Positions 34,116 to 42,141 of a DNA stretch of 42,814 nucleotides are shown piece after piece (within the stretch, counting starts at the first letter, position 1; the number at the start of each line of letters is the position of its first letter). This stretch comes from Bacteroidaceae bacterium (GTDB lineage Bacteria; Bacteroidota; Bacteroidia; Bacteroidales; Bacteroidaceae). The stretch lies in NCBI GenBank assembly GCA_017647975.1, contig JAGCJL010000041.1, forward strand, positions 1 through 42,814. The letters are read 5' to 3'. The notes under the pieces were generated by a model, which was not told where the DNA came from, did not search any database, and saw nothing but the letters and a program-made list of their open reading frames with translations. Made by a program: the position numbers and the translations under genes.

Positions 34116-35276
34116 TTATTTGGTAAAATCGCTTCCCGCAGGGCTTTGGAATGCTCTTAAGCCGAACTCTGGCAATAAAGCAAAAAGATATTCAAATATC
34201 TCAGCTTGCAGATGTTCATACACAATCCACGCGGTATTGTTTGAAAAGAAATACAATTCCAAAGGTACACCAAGCTGTGTAGGCTGTAGTTGACGCACCA
34301 GGATTATCATATCTTTATGTACGGCCGGGTGTTCGTGAAGCCATTTTTCTAACCATTCACGGAACAGTGTAAGGTTGGCAACTCTTCTCTCTTCATCGTC
34401 TTTGATAAATCCCTTTTTAATGAATTCCTCTTTCATTTTGCCTTCACAAAATGTTATTGAGTTTGCATCAATCAGGATAGAACGCTTGATGCGTCGGCCA
34501 CCACTGCAGAACATTCCACGCCAGTTCTGGAAAGAATCGCTGACAAGGGCGTATGGTGGAATAGTTGTTATTGTCTTGTCCCAATTCTGTACTTTAACAG
34601 TCGTAAGTGTTACATCTATTACAAAACCGTCGGCTTCGTATTTGGGCATCGTTATCCAGTCACCCGGTCGCAACATATCATTTGCTGAAAGTTGTACCCC
34701 GGCTACAAGCCCCATGATACTATCTTTAAAAACCAACATAAGTATTGCCGCCGATGCTCCAAGACCGGCAAGTAGTTTGCTTGGGTTCTTGTCAAAGAGA
34801 ATGCTGACTACAATTATTGCTCCAACGCCGATAGCTATAATTTTCAGCATCTGGAAAACACCTTGCAGTGTGTGGTCTTTTGTCTTTTCCGATTCGTGCG
34901 ATATTTTGTAAAGCGATGAGAATATGTGACAGAGTAAACTTACACCTATAATAGATATATATACTTTACATAATTTCAGGCATAATATATAAATTGTGCT
35001 TTCTTCTTTGAGTATGAATGGTAATACGAGCGATAGGATTATGCCCGGTATCAAACGGCAAACAGATTTTAGACTTGCATCGTTGAGTAATATGTCATCC
35101 CATTTGTTTGTTGTTTTCTTTGTGAATTTTCTAATAATTGGTATTAGGCCTTTGTTGCATAAAAGGTCACAAATATAGAATAGCATGACAATGCCTATAA
35201 TCATTATTATCCAGTCCACCGTCTTTATTCCATCCGGTTCAAATCCAAATCTTTCAAGTATTTGAGGATTATCCAT
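34116..35276 (-). CDS. Mechanosensitive ion channel, MscS family (YbdG-like)
   Basis: The 386-residue protein has four to five membrane helices (about 20-40, 72-90, 95-120, 145-163, 166-196), the pore-lining helix and following beta domain (LLAGLGASAAILMLVFKDSIMGLVAGVQLSANDMLRPGDWI, about 168-208) and a large cytoplasmic C-terminal domain with the long insert typical of YbdG/MscM homologues (FREWLEKWLHEHPAVH). It releases ions on membrane stretch and protects against osmotic shock. It lies 12 bp after the barrel protein gene, so the two are likely co-transcribed. Confidence 0.92.
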   Translation of the reverse strand: MDNPQILERFGFEPDGIKTVDWIIMIIGIVMLFYICDLLCNKGLIPIIRKFTKKTTNKWDDILLNDASLKSVCRLIPGIILSLVLPFILKEESTIYILCLKLCKVYISIIGVSLLCHIFSSLYKISHESEKTKDHTLQGVFQMLKIIAIGVGAIIVVSILFDKNPSKLLAGLGASAAILMLVFKDSIMGLVAGVQLSANDMLRPGDWITMPKYEADGFVIDVTLTTVKVQNWDKTITTIPPYALVSDSFQNWRGMFCSGGRRIKRSILIDANSITFCEGKMKEEFIKKGFIKDDEERRVANLTLFREWLEKWLHEHPAVHKDMIILVRQLQPTQLGVPLELYFFSNNTAWIVYEHLQAEIFEYLFALLPEFGLRAFQSPAGSDFTK

Positions 35277-35288
35277 TTTTTATTTGAT

Positions 35289-35969
35289 TTAGAATATATA
35301 TGCCAATGATATTTGCCAGATATTTGAGTTTGATTCCACTCCTTCTATCCATTCCTTTGATTCGCGTGAACCAAAATTTTTAAGGTTAATGTTTTTGTAG
35401 TTGGTATATTTGCATGTATTGCCAAGTGCCCAATTGTAATTTGCATGTACTTGTAGGTGATTGAATAGAATGAAACCAAGACCAAAATTCAGGCTCCAAC
35501 AATTTTCGTTGAACTTAAAATAGCTCCCTTTGTTGTTTACAAATTCTTTTATATCGTTTAGATCATCAATCTCATTAGGGTTTACTCCAAATTCATTTTT
35601 TCCTAAAACTCTCCCCCATTGAGGACCAATGGCAATGAAAGGTTCGAAAAATCTTTTTATTGCCGGAAGTTGGAGCTCGTAACGTAAATATAGCGGAATT
35701 TCAATGCTATGTCTGTTGAATGTTTCGTCATCGATTGATATTCCGGTTTTTGAATAGAGTACATTGGCTTCTACTCCAAGACCTATCAAGGGGAGTATCG
35801 CTTTTAATGTGGGGCCGGCATACCAACCGGTATTAGAATTTTTTATACCATCAATGTTTGTCGGGATTGTAGGGAAATTTGCTCCACCCTTAATTCCAAA
35901 ATCTATTTGTGCTGTTGTAGTGAAGATTGTAAATAAAAAAGCAACAAGTGCGAAAATTAGTCTTTTCAT
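35289..35969 (-). CDS. Small outer-membrane beta-barrel protein (porin-like, OMP_b-brl_2 type)
   Basis: The 226-residue protein has a signal peptide (MKRLIFALVAFLFTIFTTTAQ) then IDFGIKGGANFPTIP, the common N-terminal strand of eight-stranded Bacteroidota barrels, alternating strands (LEVEANVLYSK-like, YLRYELQLPAI, SLNFGLGFILFNHLQVHANYNWALGN) and a C-terminal aromatic strand ending ISLAYIF. PorT, a T9SS barrel, belongs to the same superfamily, and the gene is next to gldN, but the terminator at 35993 separates them and I cannot claim it is PorT. It leads the operon with the MscS-type channel. Confidence 0.8.
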   Translation of the reverse strand: MKRLIFALVAFLFTIFTTTAQIDFGIKGGANFPTIPTNIDGIKNSNTGWYAGPTLKAILPLIGLGVEANVLYSKTGISIDDETFNRHSIEIPLYLRYELQLPAIKRFFEPFIAIGPQWGRVLGKNEFGVNPNEIDDLNDIKEFVNNKGSYFKFNENCWSLNFGLGFILFNHLQVHANYNWALGNTCKYTNYKNINLKNFGSRESKEWIEGVESNSNIWQISLAYIF

Positions 35970-35992
35970 AAGATTAGTTTTTTGTTAAACAT

Positions 35993-36029
35993 AAAGCAAC
36001 ATTGCATCCTAGGTTTGCAATGTTGCTTT
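35993..36029 (-). terminator. Strong hairpin terminating the porP-gldKLMN operon
   Basis: AAAGCAACATTGCA (35993-36006) and TGCAATGTTGCTTT (36016-36029) are perfect 14 bp arms with a 9 nt loop. It begins 66 bp past the gldN stop on the minus strand; the following minus-strand tract (ATGTTTAAC) is only partly T-rich. It separates the T9SS genes from the barrel-MscS operon. Confidence 0.75.
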
Positions 36030-36094
36030 TACCTATTTTATAGCAAAAAAAGATAAAATAAGTAAGTCTGCAAAAAAACAATAGTTAAAAATAA

Positions 36095-37204
36095 TTATCG
36101 ACGTTCACGACGTACTGAAACAGTACCGGAGTTTGAACTTTTAACTGGTTGTGTCTTAGGCTGTTTTGGCTGTTTAACTGTACTTTTCTTTTCTTTGCTT
36201 GTTTGGTTTTCCTTATTGTTGCTTTTTGCTCTTAGTGTTGTACTTTTCTTTTCTACAACCGGCTCTTTTTTGTTTGCGATAGTATCAGCCTCTGCAACTT
36301 TCGCTGCTTTGATAGAATCTTGACGAATTTCTGCGGCAGTCTTGGTATTCCATAGATTGTTTTTGAAATCATTGAGCTGCTGTTCTATCTTTTCCTGCTC
36401 TTTTTTTACCGAGACAGAATCCTTGCAGTATTGTGAAATGGCAAGGTTTCTTGTATTGACAGTTTTGTAGATTTCTCCCTCGTAGCATCCTTTTTTAAAG
36501 AAATCATCAATAGTCATAGATGATGCATTGTTGAGGCTACTTGTCATAATGCTCTGCTGTGCAAGATATGTTGCAATGTCTTCATATTTGAGCCAGAACA
36601 TTGGATATTTTGTAACTTCAGATGAATATTCACCAGAACGGTGCAAAACAGGGCATATAGCCGTAATGTGCTTGCCGTATGTACCACTACGTTGGTCATA
36701 ATAGTGGCTCTCCTTAACATAATAACTGAGTACCTCTGCACTTGGGATATCACTTTTACCAACGATAATTTCTTGTCCGTTTTCTTCGTAATATATACGA
36801 TAGTTCTCAAGCATTGTCTTTGGATCAACAATGTTCTCGTCTATGAACGACTCATATCCATCGAGGTTGTATGTATATGCAGTGATATTACCATTTAGAA
36901 TGTTTCTGAACAATAATGTGAAGAGGTTCATGCTGTCGCCCATTGGTTCAACAGGGTAGTATAGTGATGCATTTGTCTCGTTCTCCAGGTTTATTGCACG
37001 ATATATCTCACGTTTCCAGTCAACTTCTTGTGGTGTTGTGTCAACGGGGTATTGGCTTTTGGCACGTTCGGTAAGATTTATGTTATCGGAACTCTCCTTC
37101 TGTACGGCTTTATTTTCGTTTCTGCGTGCAGGAGGCTGGGCGTATGTGTTCTGTGCTACGAGTACGATTGCCAAGACAATCAATAATTTACTGATGTAAT
37201 GCAT
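36095..37204 (-). CDS. gldN: T9SS component GldN/PorN
   Basis: The 369-residue protein has a signal peptide (about 1-22, ending NTYAQ), the conserved N-terminal WKREIYRAINLENETNASLYYPVEP and MNLFTLLFRNILNGNITAYTYNLDGYESF, and a C-terminal tail from about 290 rich in Lys, Ser and Thr (KSTTLRAKSNNKENQTSKEKK). GldN/PorN forms the periplasmic ring with lipoprotein GldK/PorK under the outer membrane. It is the last gene of the T9SS core operon, 21 bp after gldM, and ends before a strong hairpin. Confidence 0.93.
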   Translation of the reverse strand: MHYISKLLIVLAIVLVAQNTYAQPPARRNENKAVQKESSDNINLTERAKSQYPVDTTPQEVDWKREIYRAINLENETNASLYYPVEPMGDSMNLFTLLFRNILNGNITAYTYNLDGYESFIDENIVDPKTMLENYRIYYEENGQEIIVGKSDIPSAEVLSYYVKESHYYDQRSGTYGKHITAICPVLHRSGEYSSEVTKYPMFWLKYEDIATYLAQQSIMTSSLNNASSMTIDDFFKKGCYEGEIYKTVNTRNLAISQYCKDSVSVKKEQEKIEQQLNDFKNNLWNTKTAAEIRQDSIKAAKVAEADTIANKKEPVVEKKSTTLRAKSNNKENQTSKEKKSTVKQPKQPKTQPVKSSNSGTVSVRRERR

Positions 37205-37225
37205 ATTGTATAGTATTTTTTCCTG

Positions 37226-38803
37226 TTAGTTTATAATAACCTCGAGTGTTGTAGGCAATAGACGTTCAACATTATCGGGGCCGATGGCTGTTACGTGTGA
37301 TATGTAGAATCTTTTTCCTCGTCCAAGGTTACGGAACATATCTTTCTGCTGTTTGGAGAATTGTGTTCCTTGTGATTTCAGAGGAATAGCATTACCCATA
37401 TTATCGTAGAATACTGTTTCAAAAGACAAAACTTTGAATGCAATATTCAACAAACCGTCGTCAATGGCTGCAACTATTCCATCTGTGCTCATTAGTGATT
37501 GCTTGCTGAAAGGTGCACCTCCACGGTAACGTTGTGTGTTGCCGTCCTTATCCTTGTACTCAATGAAAGGAGTCGGATCTGGTAGTTGGCGTACACGGAA
37601 CGAGTATTCACCCATACTTTGGTTCTTTCCTTCTTCGTTCTTGGCTGTTACTCCAATCTTAATCTCTTCGCCAATCTTGTTGGGAACAACTACGAAACCA
37701 CCTTTTCCATCGCTCTTTATGCTTCCGCTACCCTGTGCTATGGTTGCCGATATCTTGTTTGCCGGAACACCCGGAACCGAAATGCTTACAGGGTTAGTGA
37801 ATCCTGCATAAAGGACATTCATCAATGATGCACTTACAGTAGCTGTTGGTTCTACAACTGTATAATGTTGTGAGAAATCATAACGTGTCTGAATTCCGGC
37901 ACCATCATTTACCAGCATATAACCGTTTAATGAGTAATCTCCTGTTTTGTTACATCTTACGCTGTATTCACCACTTTCTGTTTCAAAGAGTTTGTCTTCG
38001 ATGAATATTTGTGGACGTTGTGTAGAATCGACAGCCGCAAGTATGATTTGTGCGGTAAAGTCGCTTCCACGTACAACATTCTTTGATGTTGGAATTACTA
38101 AGGCACGAATCTGGTTTACACGTACGTCACCCATGTCAATGTTGTTGGCAAGCGTGTGTAGAATTTCTCCCTCTACATATCTTACGTCATTCTGTATCTT
38201 GGTGAGCAGTGTTATACTTGCTATTGCCGGCATGTTCTCAAAATGGTATTCCTGCCAATTCTTTAGTAATGAGATATCTCTTCTTGGAACATCTGTACTG
38301 AGTGTTGTCTCAATAATCTCTTTCTGTACCGAGTCTGTTACCATTTTAAGTATGTTGTTGCGATACTCGGTAATGGCGTTATATAGAAGCTCGCCCTCAC
38401 CGCTGCCGGGTGCAAGCATTACTTGTGTTGAAGCCTCAAGGTCTTCGCGGTTGACAAGGTTCTTGAAATCACCTTTTTCTCCGTCGGCTTTCTTTGCTAT
38501 ACGTATCTTAAGTCTCTCGGCTAGATTATATAATGTATCGGACATCTCCTTTACCTCATAAGCACGCTCGTACCATTCGCGTACCTTTTCGGGGTTCTGT
38601 TCCATATACCCCTCAAAGGCATTATAGAGAGCGTCATTCTGCTTGCCAGCATTGTCGGAACTCTTTGAAAGGCTTTCGTCAACAAGAGTAAAGCCGTTGA
38701 GCACGTCTGACGATACATTAAGAGCCAACATCGCCATCAGAAGCACGTACATGAGGTTAATCATCTTCTGGCGTGGAGAGACTTTCTGTTTCTTTATCTT
38801 CAT
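37226..38803 (-). CDS. gldM: T9SS motor subunit GldM/PorM
   Basis: The 525-residue protein has a short basic cytoplasmic start (MKIKKQKVSPRQKMINLMYVLLMAML) running into a single membrane helix (about 14-33), then a long periplasmic part of a helical domain (about 40-220) and beta domains (about 225-525). In Flavobacterium and Porphyromonas, two GldM chains sit in a pentamer of GldL to make a proton-driven rotary motor that energises the T9SS. All domains appear present at normal length. It is 13 bp after gldL. Confidence 0.95.
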   Translation of the reverse strand: MKIKKQKVSPRQKMINLMYVLLMAMLALNVSSDVLNGFTLVDESLSKSSDNAGKQNDALYNAFEGYMEQNPEKVREWYERAYEVKEMSDTLYNLAERLKIRIAKKADGEKGDFKNLVNREDLEASTQVMLAPGSGEGELLYNAITEYRNNILKMVTDSVQKEIIETTLSTDVPRRDISLLKNWQEYHFENMPAIASITLLTKIQNDVRYVEGEILHTLANNIDMGDVRVNQIRALVIPTSKNVVRGSDFTAQIILAAVDSTQRPQIFIEDKLFETESGEYSVRCNKTGDYSLNGYMLVNDGAGIQTRYDFSQHYTVVEPTATVSASLMNVLYAGFTNPVSISVPGVPANKISATIAQGSGSIKSDGKGGFVVVPNKIGEEIKIGVTAKNEEGKNQSMGEYSFRVRQLPDPTPFIEYKDKDGNTQRYRGGAPFSKQSLMSTDGIVAAIDDGLLNIAFKVLSFETVFYDNMGNAIPLKSQGTQFSKQQKDMFRNLGRGKRFYISHVTAIGPDNVERLLPTTLEVIIN

Positions 38804-38816
38804 GACCTGCGTTTTT

Positions 38817-39608
38817 TTAGATTTGAGGACGGTTCATGTTTGTTGTCATGGCTTCAATCATGCGTGCGTAGAGTGCGTTCAAATCCTCTACCTGTTGTGC
38901 CATCTTCTTTGTCTGTTCGTTAATCTTGTCAATAGAATCAAGCTGACCACCTGCACTGCGTAGCTGTACTTCGTAGAGTGCATTCATACCTGTTAAGTTG
39001 CGTCCCAAAGTCTCCATCTCCTGCATGTTTTTGCCGAGTGCTTCTGTTTGGCTTGAAATGCGTTGCAGAGCCTCGTTCAAGAGTGCTACTTGCTTTATAT
39101 ATTCCTCGGTCACTCTTTCCATCTCTTCAACATTTTCAACTCTTGGTGCTTGCAAACTACCGGTCATTGGTGTACCGCAGACTGTTGGAGCTGTGTTGAT
39201 GACTGTAGGCTGAGAAACAGGTACTTGAGGTACTTCTGCTTGATAATCCTCATCGTTTGCTGTATGAACAGCCTCTTTTATATTGGTACTGCCGGTCATT
39301 ATAGGGCCATTGATAATGATTGGTTGTCCCATTCCTGCTGTAACTCCAGCCATGGCATTCTCTTCTCTTTTTTCCTCTTCTGCCACTTCGTAAGGACGCT
39401 CAAAAGCAGAAAAGAAGAATACGAGAACCTCAGTACCCATACCAACAAATAGCATAAGGTTTGCACCGGCAATGTGTGTGAGCTTAAAGAGAGTACCTAA
39501 AATAACGACTGCGGCACCCCAGCTGTAAAGGTAATTAAGAATAGTTTTACCTCTTGCCGAATCCATAAACTCCTGTATGCCTCTTATAAAACTTTTAGCC
39601 TTTTTCAT
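38817..39608 (-). CDS. gldL: T9SS motor subunit GldL/PorL
   Basis: The 263-residue protein has two N-terminal membrane helices (about 23-42 and 48-68) with a buried glutamate, E60 (GMGTEVLVFF), probably the proton-path acid known in Flavobacterium GldL, followed by a cytoplasmic tail with a low-complexity stretch (about 80-150) and a coiled coil (about 155-255). It forms the stator-like pentamer around GldM. The intact acid suggests that the motor is functional. It lies between gldK and gldM. Confidence 0.95.
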   Translation of the reverse strand: MKKAKSFIRGIQEFMDSARGKTILNYLYSWGAAVVILGTLFKLTHIAGANLMLFVGMGTEVLVFFFSAFERPYEVAEEEKREENAMAGVTAGMGQPIIINGPIMTGSTNIKEAVHTANDEDYQAEVPQVPVSQPTVINTAPTVCGTPMTGSLQAPRVENVEEMERVTEEYIKQVALLNEALQRISSQTEALGKNMQEMETLGRNLTGMNALYEVQLRSAGGQLDSIDKINEQTKKMAQQVEDLNALYARMIEAMTTNMNRPQI

Positions 39609-39639
39609 ATAGTGTTTTTTTTATATCCGTAGTTAATGA

Positions 39640-41076
39640 TTATCTTCTTCGTTCAGCACCGGCATAACTTCTAACGCAACGGAAGCCTATGTATGAACGT
39701 GATTCGTTCTGATATTCGTACGAGCGTGTTGCTCCCTGAATGTATCTTACAGGGTCTTTCCAGGAGCCACCACGTACAGCTTTTTTCTTCATGCTGTAGG
39801 GGTCCTCTTTTGCAGCTCTGTATTGTAGGTCAGGGTTTATGTCGTTCATCTGCAATATACCCGACTCGGTATAAACCGTAGAGGTCCATTCGGCTACATT
39901 ACCTGCCATATCATACAAACCGTTGGAATTTGCCGAGAAGATTCCGCATCTTGATGTTATGAGACTACCGTCTTTGGTGTAGTTTCCTTCTCCCGGCTTA
40001 TAGTTGGCATAATAGCATCCCTCATCGCTCTTTGTGTCGCTCTGCTCCCATGGGAAGCGGCTTCCATTCTTACCACGAGCAGCATATTCCCATTCAGCTT
40101 CCGATGGCAATCTGTAACGTTGTATCCATTTTGCCTGTGCTCCCAATCCTTTGATAAGGAAACTTGTACGCCATGCACAGAATGCATTTGCCTGCTCCCA
40201 ACTTACACCTACAACCGGATAGTTGTCGTAATTCGGATGGCTGAAATATAGCTTCAAATAAGTTTCGTTATTAGCGTTTGGAAAATCATTTACCCAACAT
40301 GTAGTATCGGGATAAACATTTACAATGTATGTGTTTAGGAAATCGTATGCACTTGAAAGAGGACGGTTTATTGTTTCTCTTACAATGACACCCTCTTCGT
40401 CAATATATGCAGTATCCTTAGAAATCATGACAACGCTTTCCAAATCTACCGGAATATCAGTATTACGGTTACGCTCTGCCGGGTTTATGCGATTCCTGCG
40501 TAGTGCAGCCTGAGTGTAATCGTATTCTTCGTATTTGTAGTTCATCTGTGATGCGTCAAGCATTTTCTCACCAGTGATTGGGTTGGTGATGAAAACACTT
40601 TCTATTGCACGAAGCTCGTCTTCGGTTGGTTTTTTCCAAGGAATTGGTTTCTTCCAGTTCAAATATGGAGTGATTGGTTCTCCGTATTCATCTTCTGTTA
40701 TCTTGAATGTCTCATCACCGCCAAAAGCAGGGTCAGCAAGACGCTCTCTTATGATAGAGTCTCTAACCCAAAAAACGAACTGTCTGTATTTTGCGTTTGA
40801 AACTTCTGTTTCGTCCATCCAAAAAGCATCTACAGAAACGTCCTTTACAGGTGCATCTATACCCCAAAGTGAGTCTTTTTCTTCATCACCGATTTTTATT
40901 GAGCCTCTTGAAATGAATACCATGCCATATGGTGTCGGTTCACTGACTGCTGTTCCGCTGATACCTGTAACCTCTCCCCCTTGGCTCTCGCTCATACCGC
41001 CAATCTTTGAACCCATGCATGAGACTGCAAATATTGACAATACAGCTATTGACAGAGAAATAATTTTCTTCATCAT
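39640..41076 (-). CDS. gldK: T9SS lipoprotein GldK/PorK
   Basis: The protein starts at tandem ATGs (41076 or 41073). Numbered from the second, it has a lipoprotein signal MKKIISLSIAVLSIFAVSC with lipidated C19, and a C-type-lectin/formylglycine-enzyme-like fold: GMVFISRGSIKIG, VSVDAFWMDETEVSNAKYRQF, VVGVSWEQANAFCAWRT, YRLPSEAEWEYAARG, LYDMAGNVAEWT, and AVRGGSWKD to RSYIGFRCVRS. GldK/PorK pairs with GldN in the periplasmic ring and is thought to lack the sulfatase-modifying activity of its relatives. It overlaps the PorP-like gene by 4 bp. Confidence 0.95.
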   Translation of the reverse strand: MMKKIISLSIAVLSIFAVSCMGSKIGGMSESQGGEVTGISGTAVSEPTPYGMVFISRGSIKIGDEEKDSLWGIDAPVKDVSVDAFWMDETEVSNAKYRQFVFWVRDSIIRERLADPAFGGDETFKITEDEYGEPITPYLNWKKPIPWKKPTEDELRAIESVFITNPITGEKMLDASQMNYKYEEYDYTQAALRRNRINPAERNRNTDIPVDLESVVMISKDTAYIDEEGVIVRETINRPLSSAYDFLNTYIVNVYPDTTCWVNDFPNANNETYLKLYFSHPNYDNYPVVGVSWEQANAFCAWRTSFLIKGLGAQAKWIQRYRLPSEAEWEYAARGKNGSRFPWEQSDTKSDEGCYYANYKPGEGNYTKDGSLITSRCGIFSANSNGLYDMAGNVAEWTSTVYTESGILQMNDINPDLQYRAAKEDPYSMKKKAVRGGSWKDPVRYIQGATRSYEYQNESRSYIGFRCVRSYAGAERRR

Positions 41077-42014
41077 TGTAAAATTCTTATGCTATTATGT
41101 TTATTCTTTCCTTTTTTAAAGCTTCCGAGGTCTATTTTGTAACCAAGGAATATGTCGTGGTTTCCATTTTCAGCACCAATACCCGATGTGAAAATTTCAT
41201 AACCATAACTTAGTGTTATGTTCATCATTTCCAAACCTAAAAACAGTGCTACAGATGTACAGGGGCTATATGTTAAGCCTCCAAAGAACTCTTTGTCGCC
41301 ATAAGTATATGTTGCTCTTGCCGATATGTCGGCACGCCATGTAACAAAGTCTGTCATCACCTGCATTGTTGGCTGTACTGTTAATAACGTGTTTTTTAGC
41401 GGTATATTGCCTCCAGCCATAAAATTTAATAGAGGAGCTATCTTAAATTCATTTTTTTCTCCCAATTCAACCAACGGTGCATTCAGATGAATACCCGCTG
41501 CACCTACATAGAAATATTTGTGTTGATATAGAAGTCCTGCACCGAAATCAAGTTTGTTACCGTTTGCATTTCCGCTAGGAAAAGCAGGGTCATTACTCTC
41601 TCCCCCAAGATTTATTTCAGAATTCTCAAAAGTTATATTTACAAGTCCTAACTGTGCACCGGCGGTAAAGCGTCCTTTGAACAAGTTGAAACCAAATGCG
41701 TAATTAAGATAAATATGCTGATTGCTAAAAAGACCAATTTCGTCATTTACAACTCCAAATCCAAGATTATGATCGCCTTTTATATATGGTATAGGCGTGT
41801 CAATATTCAACAACATACTTTTGGGGCTGTTTTCAAATCCGGTGAGCTGGTTGCTGTAGGCTGCATAGAACATCATATTCCTTTCGGCACCAGCACCTGC
41901 AGGGTTGTAGAAATTGAGCATTTTCCAATAGTGGGTGTAGTGTATGTCAAATTGTGCACTTGCTTGCGAAAGTGCATAAAAAAACAAAAAACACACCAAT
42001 AACCACTTTTTCAT
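41073..42014 (-). CDS. porP: PorP/SprF-family T9SS outer-membrane protein
   Basis: The 313-residue protein has a signal peptide (about 1-21, ending ASAQ) then FDIHYTHYWKMLNFYNPAGAGAERNMMFYAAYSNQLTGF, the characteristic PorP/SprF opening (asparagine-proline-alanine-glycine with the QL-GF stretch), and barrel strands to the C-terminus. It begins the porP-gldKLMN order also found in Porphyromonas gingivalis. Members of the family anchor or help export specific surface proteins. The repeat-protein gene ends 128 bp upstream, behind its own terminator, so a dedicated substrate is possible but not proven. Confidence 0.9.
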   Translation of the reverse strand: MKKWLLVCFLFFYALSQASAQFDIHYTHYWKMLNFYNPAGAGAERNMMFYAAYSNQLTGFENSPKSMLLNIDTPIPYIKGDHNLGFGVVNDEIGLFSNQHIYLNYAFGFNLFKGRFTAGAQLGLVNITFENSEINLGGESNDPAFPSGNANGNKLDFGAGLLYQHKYFYVGAAGIHLNAPLVELGEKNEFKIAPLLNFMAGGNIPLKNTLLTVQPTMQVMTDFVTWRADISARATYTYGDKEFFGGLTYSPCTSVALFLGLEMMNITLSYGYEIFTSGIGAENGNHDIFLGYKIDLGSFKKGKNKHNSIRILQ

Positions 42015-42091
42015 TATTCAATTCTTATTCGATATATCAACGTAAAATAGTTCTTGATATTATCTTATTTGTCCATTTTTCTTTAAACAGC

Positions 42092-42121
42092 AAAAAATCG
42101 GACATCAATGCCCGATTTTTT
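42092..42121 (-). terminator. Terminator of the calycin-like repeat gene
   Basis: AAAAAATCGG (42092-42101) pairs with CCGATTTTTT (42112-42121), with two further inner pairs after an A-C mismatch and a TCAA loop. A T-run follows in either direction. It begins 20 bp past the stop of the upstream gene and precedes porP. Confidence 0.85.
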
Positions 42122-42141
42122 TTGCATATTTTTTTGCAACC

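Noticed and set aside
34375..34911. A 178-codon plus-strand frame
   Set aside because: It is antisense to the MscS-type channel gene; no start context or family.
35289..35969. Assigning the barrel protein as PorT of the T9SS
   Set aside because: It shares only the general eight-stranded barrel pattern, and a terminator separates it from gldN.
37947..38561. A 204-codon plus-strand frame
   Set aside because: It is antisense to gldM, Ser-rich and without recognisable domain; codon pattern follows gldM.
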